Shown: one piece after another, positions 8,696 through 19,139 of the stretch
How positions within the stretch are numbered: position 1 is the stretch's first letter
How the letters are laid out: each line of letters opens with the position of its first letter
Assembly (NCBI GenBank): GCA_035911095.1
Contig: JAMHWF010000023.1
Coordinates: forward strand, 1 to 64,000
Source of the DNA: JAMHWF01 sp035911095
GTDB lineage: Bacteria; Pseudomonadota; Gammaproteobacteria; Burkholderiales; Burkholderiaceae_C
Direction: 5' to 3'
DNA length: 64,000 nt
Position numbers and translations under genes: made by a program
The notes under the pieces: model-generated
What the model was told of the DNA's origin: nothing
Databases searched by the model: none
Seen by the model: only the letters and a program-made list of their open reading frames with translations

Positions 8696-10045
8696 TCAGC
8701 GCCCGTCCTCGGGGCTGGCGCCGGACCGTCCGGCAGCGCCGCCGCCCTCGCCCGCCGTCGGGTCATCGGCCAGCAGGGGGCCGCCAGGCTCGGCACCGAC
8801 GTGATGCACCACGCGCTGCGCCCGCGCCACCTCGACGCCCATCGCCTCCAGCGTCTGCAGGATGGCCAGGTTGACGTTGCTGCGCACCCTGGCCGGCCCG
8901 TTCTCCGGCTCGCTGATCCACCAGTTCATGTTCAGCAGCACGCCGTCCGCGGTGAAGTCCTGCAGGTTCACCTCGGGCGCGGGCTCCGCCAGCACGCGGG
9001 GCACGGAAGCGATCGCAGCCAGCAGCCGCTCGCGCACCGCGACCACGTCGGCGTCGTAGGGGATCTGCAGGGCCGAGGTGAGCTGCGCGCGCACCACCGA
9101 GCGCGAGGCGTTCTCCACCCGCTGCGTCGTCAGCATCTCGTTCGGCACGATCGACTCGCGGCCGTTGCCGGCGCGGATCACCGTGGCGCGGGTGTTGATG
9201 TCGGTGATGCGCCCCTCGAAGCCGTCGACCCGGACCAGGTCGCCGATGCGCAGCGAGCGCTCGGCGAGCACGACGAAGCCGCTCACGTAGTTCGAGGCCA
9301 GCTTCTGCATGCCCAGGCCGATGCCCACGCCGAGCGCCCCGCTGAACACGCCGAGCGCGGTCAGGTCGATGCCGGCGGCCGACAGCGCGACCATCAGCCC
9401 GATGAAGAGCATCAGCGCACGCAGCGCGTTGGCGGCGATCTTGCGCACCGAGAGGTTGCCGGTCGCGCGGGCGAGCAGGCGCTGCTCGAGCACCGCCGAC
9501 AGCCACAGCACCAGCATCATCACGACGACGACGTTGACCACGCCTTCGAGCACGCTGCGCAGCGAGATCTTCACCGCGCCGACCGTCCACTGCACGTCGT
9601 CGAGCTGGTCGAGGAAGAGCGGCAGCAGGCCGAGGATCCACAGCACGACGGCGAGCCAGGCGATCCACGACACGCTGCGCTCGACGAAGCGCATCAGCTG
9701 GGAGTGCGGGAACGCCATGCGCAGCACCCGCACCGTGAGGCGGATCGCCACCAGCGAGACGAGGATCGGCAGCGCGATGCGGAACACCGCCGGCGTGACG
9801 TCGGCCGGCAGCAGGTGGCGCGCGGCCATCGCGCTCAGCAGCGCGAACACCGGGAACAGCACGCCGTCGAGCACGTGGCGCCCGAAGAGGATCGACTCGC
9901 TGCCGTGCTTGCCACGGGCCAGCAGCCGCACGATCGCCCAGGAGCCCAACAGGCAGGCCGCGAGCCAGGCCAATTCGTAGAGCGCGGACGGGCGCGCCAG
10001 GGCTTCGAGCAGTTGGGTCAGTTCAAGGGTACCGGCGTTGTCCAT
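8696..10045 (-). CDS. MscS-family mechanosensitive channel
   Basis: 449 residues. The N-terminal half holds several hydrophobic segments (for example around residues 25-45, 60-80, 88-110, 128-150 and 170-190), then the pore-lining helix with glycine/alanine-rich FSGALGVGIGLGMQKLASN, followed by the MscS beta domain (VLAERSLRIGDLVRVDGFEGRI cut short here, then TDINTRATVI and SIVPNEML). That order is typical of MscS-like channels that release solutes under membrane tension at the inner membrane. It has more N-terminal membrane segments than E. coli MscS, as in the YbdG/YbiO-like groups. It lies 86 bp downstream of the deacetylase gene on the same strand and converges on glnD. Confidence 0.9.
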   Translation of the reverse strand: MDNAGTLELTQLLEALARPSALYELAWLAACLLGSWAIVRLLARGKHGSESILFGRHVLDGVLFPVFALLSAMAARHLLPADVTPAVFRIALPILVSLVAIRLTVRVLRMAFPHSQLMRFVERSVSWIAWLAVVLWILGLLPLFLDQLDDVQWTVGAVKISLRSVLEGVVNVVVVMMLVLWLSAVLEQRLLARATGNLSVRKIAANALRALMLFIGLMVALSAAGIDLTALGVFSGALGVGIGLGMQKLASNYVSGFVVLAERSLRIGDLVRVDGFEGRITDINTRATVIRAGNGRESIVPNEMLTTQRVENASRSVVRAQLTSALQIPYDADVVAVRERLLAAIASVPRVLAEPAPEVNLQDFTADGVLLNMNWWISEPENGPARVRSNVNLAILQTLEAMGVEVARAQRVVHHVGAEPGGPLLADDPTAGEGGGAAGRSGASPEDGR

Positions 10046-10131
10046 CGGTCAGGAATCGAGTGATGCAAAGGCGGCAGCACGGCCCGGCGCCGCACGACGG
10101 CACCAGGCCCCGGGGCTGCCGACGGGAGCGC

Positions 10132-11070
10132 CTAGCCGACGCCGGCCAGCACGCGCAAGTGCGCGGCGACGCTGCGCGCAAGCGCACTGAGGTGATAGCC
10201 GCCTTCGAGGCAGGAGACGATGCGGCCGTTCGAGTGCCGCTCGGCGACGCCGACGATGCGTCGCGTGATCCAGGCGTAATCGGCCTCGACCAGGCCGAGT
10301 TGCCCGAGTTCGTCCTCGCGGTGCGCGTCGAAGCCGGCGGAGATGAAGATCATCTCCGGCCGGAAAGATTCCAGCCGCGGCATCCACATCGCGTCGATCA
10401 GTTCCCGGATCTCGCCGCCGCGGGTATAGGCCGGCACCGGCAGGTTGACCATGTTGGTGCCCATCGGCACCGCGCCGGAGTGCGGGTACAGCGGATGCTG
10501 GAAGATGCTGACCATCAGCGCGCGCTCGTCACCGGCCAGGATGTCCTCGGTGCCGTTGCCGTGGTGGACATCGAAGTCGACCACCGCGACGCGCGAGAGC
10601 CCGCGCACGTCGAGCGCGTGACGGGCGGCGATCGCGACGTTGTTGTAGAAGCAGAAGCCCATCGCCGCGCTGCGGGTGGCATGGTGGCCGGGCGGGCGGA
10701 TCGCGCAGAAGGCGTTCTGGGCGTCGCCGTCGATCACCGCATCGGTCGCTGCCACCGCTGCCCCCACACCGCGCATCGCCGCCGGGCGGGTGCCGGCGAC
10801 GACCAGCGTGTCGGGATCGATCGCCTTGCTGCAGCCCTGCGACTCGACGCCTTCGAACACGCCTTCCAGCTCGGCCAGGTACAGGCCGTTGTGCGCGAGC
10901 GCGAGGTCCGACGCCTTGCCCACCGGCGCCTCGCGCCAATCCAGCGCGATGTCCAGACCGGTCGCCCGGAGGTAGTCGCCGATCGCATCGAGCCGTTGCG
11001 GGCACTCCGGATGGCCCGGACCCATGTCATGTTGCCGGCAATCGGCGTGGCTGTAGTAAGCAGTCGTCAT
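10132..11070 (-). CDS. Histone deacetylase family protein (acetylpolyamine/acetyl-lysine hydrolase type)
   Basis: 312 residues, the usual length of bacterial class II-like deacetylases. The family signatures are all present: HPECPQRL near residue 20, RPPGHHA with His129-His130, GFCFYNN around 138, and VVDFDVHHGNGTEDI (Asp167 and His169 likely zinc ligands), then SAGFDAHREDELG with the third zinc Asp, and a late EGGY tyrosine. The real substrate of bacterial members is often unknown (acetylpolyamines, acetoin or acyl-lysines are candidates). It is divergent from the MoxR operon with only 32 bp between, so the promoters must overlap. The mscS-type gene follows 86 bp downstream. Confidence 0.9.
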   Translation of the reverse strand: MTTAYYSHADCRQHDMGPGHPECPQRLDAIGDYLRATGLDIALDWREAPVGKASDLALAHNGLYLAELEGVFEGVESQGCSKAIDPDTLVVAGTRPAAMRGVGAAVAATDAVIDGDAQNAFCAIRPPGHHATRSAAMGFCFYNNVAIAARHALDVRGLSRVAVVDFDVHHGNGTEDILAGDERALMVSIFQHPLYPHSGAVPMGTNMVNLPVPAYTRGGEIRELIDAMWMPRLESFRPEMIFISAGFDAHREDELGQLGLVEADYAWITRRIVGVAERHSNGRIVSCLEGGYHLSALARSVAAHLRVLAGVG

Positions 11071-11102
11071 GAGCGCGGGCTGAATTCGGGTAACGTCACC
11101 GG

Positions 11103-12029
<927 letters not shown>

Positions 12030-12040
12030 AGAGCCCCGAG

Positions 12041-13075
12041 GTGATCGTCGACGCGAGCCGCCCCGGCCGGCGCTTCTTCAGCCTGCCGTCGAGCCCGCTC
12101 CAGCGCTGGGCCGAGCCCTGGCGCACGCGGATGCGCGCCTGGTGGGCGCAGCGCCTGCCGCAGGACGACACGCTGCAGCTCACCCAGCGCAACATCTACA
12201 TCGTCCCGACCCGGGCCGGGCTGATGTTCGCGATCACGCTGCTGGTGCTGCTGGTCGCGTCGATCAACTACCAGCTCAACCTCGGCTACCTGCTCACGTT
12301 CCTGCTCGCCGGCAGCGGGGCGGTCTCGATGCACATCACGCACTCGACGCTGCGCGGCCTGCGCCTGCACCTGCGCCCGCCGGCGCCGGCCTTCGCCGGC
12401 ACGCCGGTGGGCCTCGAGATCGTGCTCACCGCACCGCAGCGCGGGCCGCAGACGCGGCACGGCATCGGCCTGCGCATCGAGGCCGGCACGCGCGACAGCT
12501 TCAGCTGGGTCGACGTATCCGCCGGCGGGCAGACGACGACCCGGGTGAGCTTCGTCGAGACCCGTCGCGGCCGGCAGCCGATGCCGATGCTGCGCGTCGA
12601 GACGCGCTTCCCGCTCGGGCTCTTCCGCGCCTGGTCGCTGTGGCGGCCGGCGGCGCAGGCGCTGATCTGGCCGGCACCCGAATCACCGGCGGCGCCGCTG
12701 CCCGCCCTGCAGGCGGTCGGTACCGGCGGCCACCAGGTGCCGGCCCGGCGCACCGAGGGGGGCGACACCGAAGGCGTGCGCGCCTACCGCCGCGGCGACT
12801 CGATGCGCCTGGTCGTCTGGAAGAAGGTCGCGCGTGCCGGCGAGATGGTCACCCGCGACACCGGCGCCACGGTGCGCCAGCAGCTCTGGCTCGACGAGCA
12901 GACGGCCGGCATCGCCGGCCGCGAGGCCCGGCTCGCGCGGCTCGCGGCCTGGGTGCTCGAGGCCGAGCGCCGCGGCGCCGACTACGGGCTGCGTCTGCCC
13001 GGCCGCGAGCTGGCGCCGTCGCAGGGCGACCTGCACCGCCTGGCCTGCCTGGAGGCGCTCGCGCTGTGCCCCTGA
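12041..13075 (+). CDS. DUF58 domain protein
   Basis: 344 residues from a GTG at 12041, 11 bp after the MoxR stop, with GAAGAG just upstream; longer in-frame starts would lie inside the MoxR gene. Two closely spaced hydrophobic helices (around residues 60-105, rich in Leu/Val) anchor it in the inner membrane. The DUF58 signature is clear in the C-terminal half: EGGDTEGVRAYRRGDSMR followed by VVWKKVAR. DUF58 proteins are the usual partners of MoxR ATPases; the biochemical role is not established. Its last 10 bases overlap the start of the next gene, implying coupled translation. Confidence 0.88.
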   Translation: MIVDASRPGRRFFSLPSSPLQRWAEPWRTRMRAWWAQRLPQDDTLQLTQRNIYIVPTRAGLMFAITLLVLLVASINYQLNLGYLLTFLLAGSGAVSMHITHSTLRGLRLHLRPPAPAFAGTPVGLEIVLTAPQRGPQTRHGIGLRIEAGTRDSFSWVDVSAGGQTTTRVSFVETRRGRQPMPMLRVETRFPLGLFRAWSLWRPAAQALIWPAPESPAAPLPALQAVGTGGHQVPARRTEGGDTEGVRAYRRGDSMRLVVWKKVARAGEMVTRDTGATVRQQLWLDEQTAGIAGREARLARLAAWVLEAERRGADYGLRLPGRELAPSQGDLHRLACLEALALCP

Positions 13076-15168
13076 TCGCGCGCTGGCGCCACCTGCCGCG
13101 CGAGGCGCGCGACACGCTGTTCCTCCTCGCGGTGATCGCCTGGACGGTGCTGCCGCACGTGCCGCGCCTGCCGCTGTGGTGCAGCCTGCTCGTCGCCGGC
13201 GTGCTCGTCTGGCGCGGTCGCATCGCGCTCGCCAACACCGCGCTGCCCTCCCGCTGGGTGATCTTCGGCGTGCTGCTGGTCGCCGGCGGGCTCACGCTCT
13301 ACAGCCACCGCAGCCTGCTCGGGCGCGAGGCGGGCACGACGCTGATCGTCGCGCTGATGGCGCTCAAGACGCTCGAACTGCGCGCGCGGCGCGACGCCTT
13401 CGTCGTCTTCTTCCTCGGCTTCTTCATCGTCCTCACCCAGTTCCTCGGCTCGCAGTCGCTGCTCGTCGCGGGCGCGATGCTGGTCTCGGTCTGGGGGCTG
13501 CTGACAGCGCTGGTGCTGGCGCACATGCCGGTCGGGCGACCGCGCCTGTCGCAGGCAGCCGGGCTGGCGGCACGCGCGGCGCTGCTCGGGGCGCCGGTGA
13601 TGGTCGCGCTCTTCATGCTCTTTCCGCGCGTGGGGCCGCTCTGGGGCGTGCCGCAGGACCGTGCGGCCTCGACCGGCCTCTCCGGCCGCATGGAGATGGG
13701 CAGCGTCGCGCGGCTCGCGCTCGACGACGGCATCGCGCTGCGCCTGCGCTTCGAGGGCGCGCCACCGCCGCTGTCGGCGATGTACCTGCGCGGGCCTGTG
13801 CTGACCCACTTCGACGGGCGCGAATGGCGGCGCGGCAACACCGGCTTCCGCGCCGGCGACCAGCCGCGCGTGCCGCTGCAGGTCGCCGGCCCCGGCATCG
13901 ACTACGAGCTGACGCTCGAGCCGCAGCGCTCCGACGTGCTGCCGCTGCTCGAGGCCGCCGACGAGCCCCCCCGCGCCGAGCTCAGCGAGGACGAGCCCCC
14001 CGCGCAGCGCTTCTTCCGCCGCGACGACCTGCAGTGGCAGGCCCAGCGCCCGATCGGCGAGCGGATGCGCCTGCGCGCCAGCGCCCACCTCGACTTCCGC
14101 TACGGCCCGGCGAACGCGGACGACTTCAGCCTGCGCGAGGCGCTCGCGCTGCCGCCCGAGCACAACCCGCGCACCCGCGCCTGGGCCGCCGCGCTGCGCG
14201 CCGAGCCGCGCTACGCCCAGGCCGACGCCGACGCGCTCGCCGGCGCGGTGATGCGCCACATCCGCAGCGGCGGCTTCTCGTACACGCTCGAGCCCGGCAC
14301 CTACGGCGACGAGCGCGGCTTCCATGCCGTGGACGAGTTCTGGCTCGACCGCAAGGAGGGCTTCTGCGAGCACTTCGCCGCCGCCTTCGTCGTCGTGATG
14401 CGCGCGCTCGAGGTGCCGGCGCGCATCGTCACCGGCTACCAGGGCGCCGACCCGGCGCCGGTCGACGGCTACGTCGTCGTGCGCAACAGCCATGCACACG
14501 CCTGGGCCGAGTACTGGCGCCCTGGCCGCGGATGGGTGCGGGCGGACCCGACCGGTGCGGTCTCGCCCGACCGCATCGGCCTCGGCCTGAATCTCGCCCC
14601 CGCGCCGGGCCTGGTGGCGGGCGCGATCGGCAGCGTCAGCCCGACCCTGCTGGTCGAGCTGCGCCGCAACTGGGAGGCGATGAACAACCGCTGGAACCAG
14701 TGGGTGCTCGGCTTCTCGCGCGGGCAGCAGCTCGACCTGCTGCGCAGCCTCGGCTTCGAAAGCCCGAGCTGGAGCGACCTCGCCTTCCTGCTGATCGCGC
14801 TCGTCAGCAGCGCCTGCCTGGCCGCCGCCGGCTGGGCCTGGTGGGACCGCCAGCGACAAGACCCGTGGCAACGGCTCACCGCGCGCCTGCGCGCCAGGCT
14901 GCTGCGGCTGGGGCTGGAGAGCCATCCCCACGACCCGCCGCGCCGCCTGGCCCGCGCGCTGCGCGAGCGCCTCGGCGCGCCGGCGCAAGCCTTGGCCGCG
15001 CTGCTCGATGAACTCGACCGCCGGCGCTACGGCCCCGAGGGCACGCGCCTGCCGCCCGCCGCGTGGGTGCGTGCCTTCGACGCCGAAGCGAAGCGCCTCG
15101 GCCAGGCCCTGCGCCAGGCGCCGCAGGCACCCGCCGCACCGCAAGGAGCCTCCGATGCCCAGCCCTAG
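13066..15168 (+). CDS. TgpA-like membrane transglutaminase (DUF3488 + transglutaminase core + DUF4129-like tail)
   Basis: 700 residues from a GTG at 13066; GGAGG lies ten bases upstream inside the DUF58 gene, which it overlaps by 10 bases. Five or more membrane helices in residues 15-190, then a periplasmic region with the transglutaminase core: Cys434 in KEGFCEHFA, His476/His478 in NSHAHAW and Asp494 in RADPTG form the catalytic triad. One more helix follows near residue 565, then a short cytoplasmic tail ending like DUF4129 proteins. In Pseudomonas aeruginosa TgpA is a membrane protein with a periplasmic transglutaminase domain, reported essential; the substrate remains unclear. The next gene overlaps by 14 bases. 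Confidence 0.92.
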   Translation: MPLIARWRHLPREARDTLFLLAVIAWTVLPHVPRLPLWCSLLVAGVLVWRGRIALANTALPSRWVIFGVLLVAGGLTLYSHRSLLGREAGTTLIVALMALKTLELRARRDAFVVFFLGFFIVLTQFLGSQSLLVAGAMLVSVWGLLTALVLAHMPVGRPRLSQAAGLAARAALLGAPVMVALFMLFPRVGPLWGVPQDRAASTGLSGRMEMGSVARLALDDGIALRLRFEGAPPPLSAMYLRGPVLTHFDGREWRRGNTGFRAGDQPRVPLQVAGPGIDYELTLEPQRSDVLPLLEAADEPPRAELSEDEPPAQRFFRRDDLQWQAQRPIGERMRLRASAHLDFRYGPANADDFSLREALALPPEHNPRTRAWAAALRAEPRYAQADADALAGAVMRHIRSGGFSYTLEPGTYGDERGFHAVDEFWLDRKEGFCEHFAAAFVVVMRALEVPARIVTGYQGADPAPVDGYVVVRNSHAHAWAEYWRPGRGWVRADPTGAVSPDRIGLGLNLAPAPGLVAGAIGSVSPTLLVELRRNWEAMNNRWNQWVLGFSRGQQLDLLRSLGFESPSWSDLAFLLIALVSSACLAAAGWAWWDRQRQDPWQRLTARLRARLLRLGLESHPHDPPRRLARALRERLGAPAQALAALLDELDRRRYGPEGTRLPPAAWVRAFDAEAKRLGQALRQAPQAPAAPQGASDAQP

Positions 15169-16477
15169 CCGCGCGCCGCACACCCGCGCGCGCCACGCTG
15201 CCCCCCCGGGACGCAACCGACGCGGGCGGTGCCCTGCGCTGCTGCTGGCGCTCGCCGCAGGCTGGGCGCAGGCGCAGGCCCCGACACCCGCACCGACACC
15301 TGCGCCGTCGCTGCCAGTACCAGCGGCCTCGGACGCGTTGAACTGGGCGGCCCCGGCCGCTTCGACGCCGAGGTCGGATGCCGCGCCGCCCGCCGCCCCT
15401 GTGCCCTCATCGGCACCCTCATCCGCAGCCACATCCTCGCCCGGCTCTGTCGCAACGCCCGCCACGACGACACCGGTGCCTTCCTCGGCCGCCGAGCCCG
15501 CATCAGCCGCCCCCCGGTCGCCCGGCGACTACGACACCCGCGACGACGTGCAGCGCTTCACGCAGGAGACCGCCGACCGCTATGCACTCGACCCCGCCTG
15601 GGTCGCCGCACAGCTCGGCCAAGCGCGTTACCTGCCGGCGGTGGCGCGGGCGATCATGCCGCCGCCGGTCGGCACGCCGAAGAACTGGTTCGCCTACCGC
15701 GCCCGCTTCGTCGAACCGAAGCGCGTCAACGCCGGCGTCGCCTTCTGGCAGCGCCATGCCGCCTACCTGGCCAAGGCCGAGGCGATGTACGGCGTGCCGG
15801 CCGAGATCGTCATGGGGATCATCGGCGTCGAGACCCTGTACGGCCAGCACATGGGCAACTTCCGCGTCGTCGACGCGCTGGCCACCCTCGCCTTCGACTT
15901 CCCGCCCGGCCGGCGTGATCGCAGCGCCTTCTTCCGCGAAGAGCTCGCGCAGCTGCTGGTGCTGGCCAACCGCGAGCAGATCGACCCCCCCTCGCTGCGC
16001 GGCTCCTACGCCGGCGCGCTCGGCCTGCCGCAGTTCATGCCGAGCAGCTGGAACCGCTACGCGATCGACTTCGACCGCGACGGCCACGTCGACCTGCGCG
16101 GCAGCCCGGCCGACGCGATCGGCTCGGTCGCGCACTACCTCGCGGCTTTCGGCTGGACACCGGGCATGCCGACCGTCTTCGAGGTCGCGCCGCCAGCCGA
16201 TGCGACGAACCGCGCGACGCTGCTCGCGCCGGACATCGTGCCGAGCTTCTCCGTCGCCGACTTCCAGCGCCTCGGCGCGGTGCTCGCGCCGGAAGCGCGC
16301 GGCTTCGAAGGCAAGCTCGCGCTGGTGGAGGTGCAGAACGGAGACCGCCCGCCGACGCAGGTGGCCGGCACGGCGAACTTCTATGCGATCACGCGCTACA
16401 ACTGGTCGAGCTACTACGCACTGGCGGTGATCGAGCTCGGCGCCGCGGTGGCGAAGGCGATGGCCGCGGCGCGCTGA
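15155..16477 (+). CDS. Lytic murein transglycosylase, MltB family
   Basis: 440 residues. I use the ATG at 15155, which overlaps the upstream gene by 14 bases and has AAGGAG seven bases ahead. A hydrophobic segment with AQAQA near residues 28-42 looks like a cleavable signal peptide, followed by a long Pro/Ala/Ser-rich linker (about residues 42-120). The catalytic domain has Glu226 in GVETLYGQHMGN, the general acid of this family, then YAGALGLPQFMPSSW and an IDFDRDGHVDL loop like the EF-hand-like site of Slt35. It cleaves peptidoglycan to 1,6-anhydro products in the periplasm. No lipobox is seen, so it may be soluble. It faces the thiolase gene. Confidence 0.93.
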   Translation: MPSPSRAPHTRARHAAPPGRNRRGRCPALLLALAAGWAQAQAPTPAPTPAPSLPVPAASDALNWAAPAASTPRSDAAPPAAPVPSSAPSSAATSSPGSVATPATTTPVPSSAAEPASAAPRSPGDYDTRDDVQRFTQETADRYALDPAWVAAQLGQARYLPAVARAIMPPPVGTPKNWFAYRARFVEPKRVNAGVAFWQRHAAYLAKAEAMYGVPAEIVMGIIGVETLYGQHMGNFRVVDALATLAFDFPPGRRDRSAFFREELAQLLVLANREQIDPPSLRGSYAGALGLPQFMPSSWNRYAIDFDRDGHVDLRGSPADAIGSVAHYLAAFGWTPGMPTVFEVAPPADATNRATLLAPDIVPSFSVADFQRLGAVLAPEARGFEGKLALVEVQNGDRPPTQVAGTANFYAITRYNWSSYYALAVIELGAAVAKAMAAAR

Positions 16478-16526
16478 GCGGCCGGCTGCGGGCTGCGCAC
16501 CGCGACACCACCGGCGGCGGAGCCCC

Positions 16527-17735
16527 TCACGCCAGCTCGACCGCCACGGCCGTCGCCTCGCCGCCGCCGATGCAGAGGGTCGCCACGCCGCGCCGCGCGC
16601 CCCGTTGCCGCAGCGCGCCCAGCAGCGTCACCAGGATGCGGGCACCGGTCGCGCCGATCGGGTGGCCCAGCGCACAGGCGCCGCCGTTCACGTTGACCCG
16701 CTCGTGCGGCAGCGACAGCTCGCGCATCGCGGCCATCGCGACGACGGCGAAGGCCTCGTTGATCTCCCAGAGGTCGACATCGCTGGCCTGCCACTGCAGC
16801 CGGTCCAGGAGCTTGCTGATCGCACCCACCGGCGCGGTGGTGAACCACGCCGGCTCCTGCGAGTGCGTGGTGTGGCCGCGGATGAAGGCCAGCGGCGCGG
16901 CGCCCAGTTCGCGGGCGGTCGACAGCCGCGTCAGCACGAGGGCCGCGGCGCCGTCGGAGATGGAGCTCGAGTTGGCGGCCGTCACCGTGCCGTCCTTCGA
17001 GAACGCCGGCTTCAAGCCCGCGATCTTGTCGAGCTGCACCTTGCCGGGGGCTTCGTCGTCGGTCACCTGGCGCTCGCCGCCCCGGGCGGCGACCGGCACC
17101 GCCACGGTCTCCCAGCCGAACAAGCCCTCGCGCTGCGCCCGCTGCGCGCGCAGCGTCGACTCGGTGGCATACGCATCCTGCGCCTCGCGGGTGAAGCCGA
17201 AGTGGCGTGCGCAGTCCTCGGCAAAGGTGCCCATCAGGCGGCCGTTGGTCGCCGCGGCATAGCGGTCTTCCAGGCCGTCGAAGAACATGTGGTCCAGCAT
17301 CTGGCCGTGGCCGAGGCGCTGGCCGGCGCGGGCTTTCGGCAGCAGGTAGGGCGCATTGCTCATCGACTCCATCCCGCCGGACACCACCACGCGCTGGCTG
17401 CCCGCCAGCAGCAGGTCGTGCGCCAGCATCGTGGCCTTCATGCCGGAGCCGCAGACCTTGCCGACCGTCGCGCAGCCGACGGACAGCGGCAGCCCTGCGC
17501 CGATGGCCGCCTGGCGGGCGGGCGCCTGGCCCAGGCCCGCGGGCAGCACGTTGCCGAGCAGCAGTTCGTCCACCGCGTCAGGCGCCAGCCCGGCCCGGCT
17601 GACGGCGGCGCGAACCGCATGGGCGCCGAGCTGGGGCGCGGTCAGCGACGCGAACTCGCCCTGGAAGGCCCCGAGCGGGGTGCGCGCGGCGCCGATGATG
17701 ACCACGGGATCGTCGAGCGTCTGAAGTTGAGGCAC
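16527..17735 (-). CDS. Acetyl-CoA C-acyltransferase (thiolase)
   Basis: 402 residues from a GTG at 17735 with GGAGA six bases upstream. The thiolase triad is visible: Cys95 in GKVCGSGMK (acyl-enzyme nucleophile), His358 in ALGHPIGATG and Cys388 in LCIGGGEA; NEAFAVV is the fourth signature. The last motif reads CIGGGEA rather than the usual CIGGGQG, a mild variation. It is the last gene of an operon with an SDR dehydrogenase, an acyl-CoA dehydrogenase and a CoA-transferase, so it most likely performs the final thiolytic step on a short 3-ketoacyl-CoA. The SDR partner is of the type that acts on 2-methyl branched acyl-CoA, so an isoleucine-like or branched substrate is possible. Confidence 0.93.
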   Translation of the reverse strand: MPQLQTLDDPVVIIGAARTPLGAFQGEFASLTAPQLGAHAVRAAVSRAGLAPDAVDELLLGNVLPAGLGQAPARQAAIGAGLPLSVGCATVGKVCGSGMKATMLAHDLLLAGSQRVVVSGGMESMSNAPYLLPKARAGQRLGHGQMLDHMFFDGLEDRYAAATNGRLMGTFAEDCARHFGFTREAQDAYATESTLRAQRAQREGLFGWETVAVPVAARGGERQVTDDEAPGKVQLDKIAGLKPAFSKDGTVTAANSSSISDGAAALVLTRLSTARELGAAPLAFIRGHTTHSQEPAWFTTAPVGAISKLLDRLQWQASDVDLWEINEAFAVVAMAAMRELSLPHERVNVNGGACALGHPIGATGARILVTLLGALRQRGARRGVATLCIGGGEATAVAVELA

Positions 17736-17797
17736 TGCTGTCTCCACAAGCCGCCCGCGGGCGACATCAAAGGGTTGCAAGGTGAGGGTCGAGGGCG

Positions 17798-19093
17798 TCA
17801 GACGAGCCGCATGCGCGCTGCCTGCTCCTGCAGCTGCGGCCGGAAGTCCGGGTGGGCGATGCGCATCAGCGCCAGCGCACGCTCGCGCATCGGCTTGCCG
17901 CGCAGCTGCGCGACGCCGAACTCCGTGACGACGTAGTTGACGTCGTTCTTGCTGGTGGTCACCAGGGTGCCGGGATCGAGCGCCGGCACGATGCGCGAGA
18001 TCCGCCCGTCCTTCGCGGTGGAAGGCAGCACGATGAACGACTGGCCACCCTCCGAGCGATTGGCGGCCCGCACGAAGTCGGACTGGCCGCCGGTGCCCGA
18101 GTACGGCGTGGCCCCGAGCGATTCGGAACCGCACTGCCCGAACAGGTCGATCTGCAAGGTGGCGTTGATCGCGACCAGCTTGTCGTTGCGCCCGGCCAGG
18201 AAGGGGTCGTTCGTGAAGTCGACCGGATGCATCTCGAGCGCCGGGTTGCGATGCATGTAGCGGTACAGCCTGGCCGACCCGAGCGCGAAGGTCGCGATCG
18301 ACTTGCCCGGCAGGTGGTTCTTGCGCCGGTTGGTGACGGCACCGCATTCGATCAGCGAGAGCAGCCCGTCGCCCATCATCTCCGTGTGGATGCCGAGGTC
18401 GCGCTTGTGCCGCAGCTGCATCACCACGGCGTCCGGAATGCCGCCGTAGCCGATCTGCAGCGTGGAGCCGTCCTCGATCCGCTCGGCGACGTAGCCGCCG
18501 ATCGCTTCCTGGACCGCGCCGATGGCGGGCAGCCCGACCTCGCGCAGCGGCGTCTCGCTTTCGACGACCGCCGTCACATCCGAGACGTGCACCTGGCAGT
18601 TGCCGTGGGCGAAGGGGACGGCGGGGTTCACCTCGAGCACGACGGCGCGGGCGCGCTCGATCGCGGCCATCGTGTAGTCGGTCGCCAGGCCGAGCGAGAA
18701 GTAGCCGTGCTCGTCCATCGGCGAGGCCAGTGCGAAGACCACGTCGGCGGGGGTCAGGCCACGCCGGATCAGCTGGGGCAGCTCTGAGAAGTTGCTCGCC
18801 AGCGTGTCGATCCAGCCCTGCTGCGCACCGGGCCGCGAGGCTCCGCCGAGGAAGTAGCCGAGGTGCCGCACGTGATCGGCCGTCTCGGGGTCGAAGTAGC
18901 CGTAGGGGGCCAGCGGCAGGATCTGCGCGACGCCGACGCCGCGGAACTCCCGGCGGCGCTCGGACAGGGCGGCCAGCAGCGCGGGGGGCTCCCCCACCCC
19001 GGTCGGCACGACGATGACGTCGCCGTGCCTGACTTCACCGACGGCATCGAGCGCGGATCGTCGCTTCTGGCGATAGAGCTCCTGGGCAGGCAT
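17798..19093 (-). CDS. Acetyl-CoA hydrolase/transferase family CoA-transferase
   Basis: 431 residues. The ATG at 19093 has AAGGAG eight bases upstream, preferred over an in-frame start 20 codons earlier. It belongs to the two-domain family that includes 4-hydroxybutyrate and butyrate:acetyl-CoA CoA-transferases. Glu238 in LGIHTEMMGDG is the expected catalytic glutamate that forms the glutamyl-CoA thioester; QIGYGGIPDAV precedes it. In this operon it probably activates a short-chain acid by moving CoA from acetyl-CoA, or recovers CoA at the end. It lies between the acyl-CoA dehydrogenase and thiolase genes, on the same strand with short gaps. Confidence 0.9.
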   Translation of the reverse strand: MPAQELYRQKRRSALDAVGEVRHGDVIVVPTGVGEPPALLAALSERRREFRGVGVAQILPLAPYGYFDPETADHVRHLGYFLGGASRPGAQQGWIDTLASNFSELPQLIRRGLTPADVVFALASPMDEHGYFSLGLATDYTMAAIERARAVVLEVNPAVPFAHGNCQVHVSDVTAVVESETPLREVGLPAIGAVQEAIGGYVAERIEDGSTLQIGYGGIPDAVVMQLRHKRDLGIHTEMMGDGLLSLIECGAVTNRRKNHLPGKSIATFALGSARLYRYMHRNPALEMHPVDFTNDPFLAGRNDKLVAINATLQIDLFGQCGSESLGATPYSGTGGQSDFVRAANRSEGGQSFIVLPSTAKDGRISRIVPALDPGTLVTTSKNDVNYVVTEFGVAQLRGKPMRERALALMRIAHPDFRPQLQEQAARMRLV

Positions 19094-19139
19094 CGTTGTC
19101 TCCTTCGTTGTGTTCTTGGCGGCTCGCGCCGGCGGCTCA

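Noticed and set aside
12982..15465. A long minus-strand frame opposite the TgpA-like gene
   Set aside because: The plus strand carries a transglutaminase triad and overlapping operon structure; the minus frame is repetitive Arg/Ala/Gly.
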